The translations under genes were made by a program, and so were the position numbers. From positions 62,001 to 126,000 of the forward strand of contig DAOMGE010000001.1 of NCBI GenBank assembly GCA_035430165.1: a stretch of 64,000 nt of DNA. Reading direction: 5' to 3'. Within the stretch, counting starts at the first letter, position 1, and every line of letters starts with the position of its first letter. Under the pieces are notes generated by a model, which did no database searches, was not told the DNA's origin, and saw nothing but the letters and a program-made list of their open reading frames with translations. Source of the DNA: UBA7239 sp035430165 (GTDB lineage: Bacteria; Pseudomonadota; Gammaproteobacteria; Pseudomonadales; UBA7239). This document shows positions 62,451 to 64,000 of this stretch, piece after piece.

Positions 62451-64000
62451 TTACACACTTTTGCGGATGGGTGTAACCGTCGCAGGATGCAAGTGGCCTC
62501 GGATTTTGCGCAGGATCTGCTGCGCAGTGATCGGCATGCCATCGAAATTCAATACCGGAATCATTTGCAGTGGCGACACATCGTTTTCCGCCATCAGCAA
62601 GGTACGCAACTGCGCATCACGATTCTGCTCGATAACAAAGACTTTTTCATGGCGCGCAATAAAATCATCCACTGTTTTATTGAACGGAAAGGCACGGATA
62701 CGCAAGGCGTTCAGTCGAATACCCTCTTCGGCAAGGATATCCAGCGCTTCGCGCGCCGCCTCCGTGGAAGTGCCAAAGAAAATCACTCCGTACTTCGCCT
62801 CATCATGCTGCGCATACAATTCCGGCGCAGGAACATACTGTTTCGCAGTTTCAAACTTGCGAACCAGACGCTCCATGTTCTCGACATATTTATCCCCGTC
62901 TTCGGTGTACACCGCATAGGTATCACGTGACGTGCCGCGCGTGAAAAACGAGCCTTTGCTCGGGTGCGTGCCGGGAATTGTGCGATAGCAGATTCCATCA
63001 CCATCAACATCAAGGTAACGGCCAAATTTTTCAATCTTGTCGAGTTGCTCGGCGCTAAGCGTCTTTCCTCGCTTGTAAGACCGCTTGTCATCCCAGCTAA
63101 GCGGAGGTGACATGTGATCGTTCATACCCAGTTCCAGATCCGTCAGCATGATGATAGGCGTTTGCAACTGTTCGGCGAGATCAAAGGCATCCGCCGTCAT
63201 ATCAAAACATTCTTTCGGTGTGGCAGGGAACAACAACACATGCTTGGTGTCACCGTGCGAGGCGTAGGCAGACAGGAGAATATCGGACTGCTGTGTACGT
63301 GTCGGCATACCGGTAGATGGACCAGCGCGCTGCACATCAATTAACACCGCAGGAATTTCAGCGAAGTAGGCGAGGCCGAGAAATTCGCTCATCAGCGATA
63401 CGCCCGGACCAGAAGTCGCCGTGAAAGAACGCGCGCCATTCCAGTTGGCGCCGATCACCATGCCCATCGCGGCCAACTCATCTTCCGCTTGCATGATGGC
63501 AAAGTTTTTCTCGCCAGTACCCGCATCGACGCGCAAGCGATTGGCGTATTTATCAAACGCATCCACTACCGATGTGCTCGGTGTAATCGGGTACCACGCA
63601 GCAACTGTTGCACCACCGTAAACCGCGCCCAGACCACAAGCGGTATTACCGTCCACAAGAATACGGTTGCCAACTTTATCGCAACGTTTGAGGCGTAACC
63701 CTAACGGACACTGGAAGTGATCTTTCGCATACTGGTAGCCGAGTTCCAGGGCATGCACGTTCGGAGCAATCAGCTTTTCCTTGCCCTTGAACTGGTCGCC
63801 GATCAGGCCTGTCAGCACTTCGAATTCGATATCCACCAAGGCGGCCAACGCACCGACATAGATAATGTTCTTGAACAGCTGGCGCTGGCGGGGATCCGTG
63901 TATTCACGCATGGAAATTTCCATGAGCGGAATCGGCAGGATATGGATATCGCTGCGCAGCAATTTTTTATCAAGCGGCTTGGTGGAGTCGTAAATAAAGT
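62451..64000 (-). CDS. korA: 2-oxoglutarate:ferredoxin oxidoreductase, alpha (fused gamma-alpha) subunit, runs off right edge
   Basis: 516 residues are visible; the start lies beyond the right edge (sequence at the edge continues YDSTKPLDKKLLRSD). The N-terminal gamma-like domain is fused to the alpha subunit (GNTACGLGAVYGGATVAAWYPITPST, in part; TSGPGVSLMSEFLGLAYF). Such fusion, with a separate beta subunit, matches the oxygen-tolerant KorAB of aerobes such as Mycobacterium. Together with korB it could serve a NAD-independent step in the tricarboxylic acid cycle or CO2-linked metabolism. Confidence 0.92.
   Translation of the reverse strand, partial: FIYDSTKPLDKKLLRSDIHILPIPLMEISMREYTDPRQRQLFKNIIYVGALAALVDIEFEVLTGLIGDQFKGKEKLIAPNVHALELGYQYAKDHFQCPLGLRLKRCDKVGNRILVDGNTACGLGAVYGGATVAAWYPITPSTSVVDAFDKYANRLRVDAGTGEKNFAIMQAEDELAAMGMVIGANWNGARSFTATSGPGVSLMSEFLGLAYFAEIPAVLIDVQRAGPSTGMPTRTQQSDILLSAYASHGDTKHVLLFPATPKECFDMTADAFDLAEQLQTPIIMLTDLELGMNDHMSPPLSWDDKRSYKRGKTLSAEQLDKIEKFGRYLDVDGDGICYRTIPGTHPSKGSFFTRGTSRDTYAVYTEDGDKYVENMERLVRKFETAKQYVPAPELYAQHDEAKYGVIFFGTSTEAAREALDILAEEGIRLNALRIRAFPFNKTVDDFIARHEKVFVIEQNRDAQLRTLLMAENDVSPLQMIPVLNFDGMPITAQQILRKIRGHLHPATVTPIRKSV

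Overview
The window looks like chromosomal DNA of a free-living, aerobic gammaproteobacterium. I base this on gene order and family content: hemA divergent from a TPR lipoprotein gene, the trxA-rho-ubiD neighbourhood, an ArgA-type N-acetylglutamate synthase, EpmC, a DUF484-type GAF domain, a TIGR02647 protein, and proteobacterial RpoH, MscL and PcnB. There are no insertion sequences, integrases, phage genes or CRISPR arrays. Three runs of exactly 100 N show that this is a scaffolded draft assembly. One of them is flanked by a 55-bp direct repeat and is almost certainly a false gap.

Layout. 1-3991: the 5' part of secA, a secreted Ala-rich repeat protein, an O-antigen-ligase-like membrane protein and a glycine-zipper lipoprotein. 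4012-11753: cca and a FolM-like pteridine reductase face moeB-prmC-prfA; a GT-C-like glycosyltransferase gene sits between prfA and hemA. 11857-19717: TPR lipoprotein, trxA, rho, an acyltransferase, ubiD and a cytochrome P450. 19722-23775: a translationally coupled surface-glycan trio (acyltransferase, GT2, GT-C), then yicC and a small Virulence_fact-like protein.

24157-28987 is the most distinctive part. It is a probable operon of a MetV-like zinc protein, MetF, a stand-alone B12-methionine-synthase-activation-like protein, PurU and an SDR. It is divergent from a second SDR across a strong TetR-like palindromic operator. Together these could take methyl groups from methyl-THF through methylene-THF to formate and include a corrinoid-reactivating partner, but no methyltransferase or corrinoid protein is visible. 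A gap interrupts the operon.

28965-46182: signalling and envelope genes. These are an FHA-EAL protein, a Gly/Cys-tailed protein, a PreP-like M16 protease, a DUF484-GGDEF cyclase, glutaminyl cyclotransferase, an RluA-like synthase, cysS, pcnB, an acyltransferase, an Lpp-like lipoprotein facing two YkuD L,D-transpeptidases, and a CheB-CheR-PAS gene interrupted by one in-frame stop, preceded by a PAS protein. 46384-54861: a hairpin leader with a possible seven-codon ORF before gcvH, then rpoH, a CNNM/CBS transporter, ilvA, a Nudix hydrolase, argA and ilvD. 54907-64000: TIGR02647 protein, M48 lipoprotein, mscL, a lone ParA, epmC, two hypothetical genes, tRNA-Ala(GGC), gltX and korB-korA of a 2-oxoglutarate:ferredoxin oxidoreductase that runs off the right edge.

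Most of the window is housekeeping. The accessory flavour comes from surface-glycan enzymes scattered between core genes, cyclic-di-GMP signalling proteins and the one-carbon cluster.
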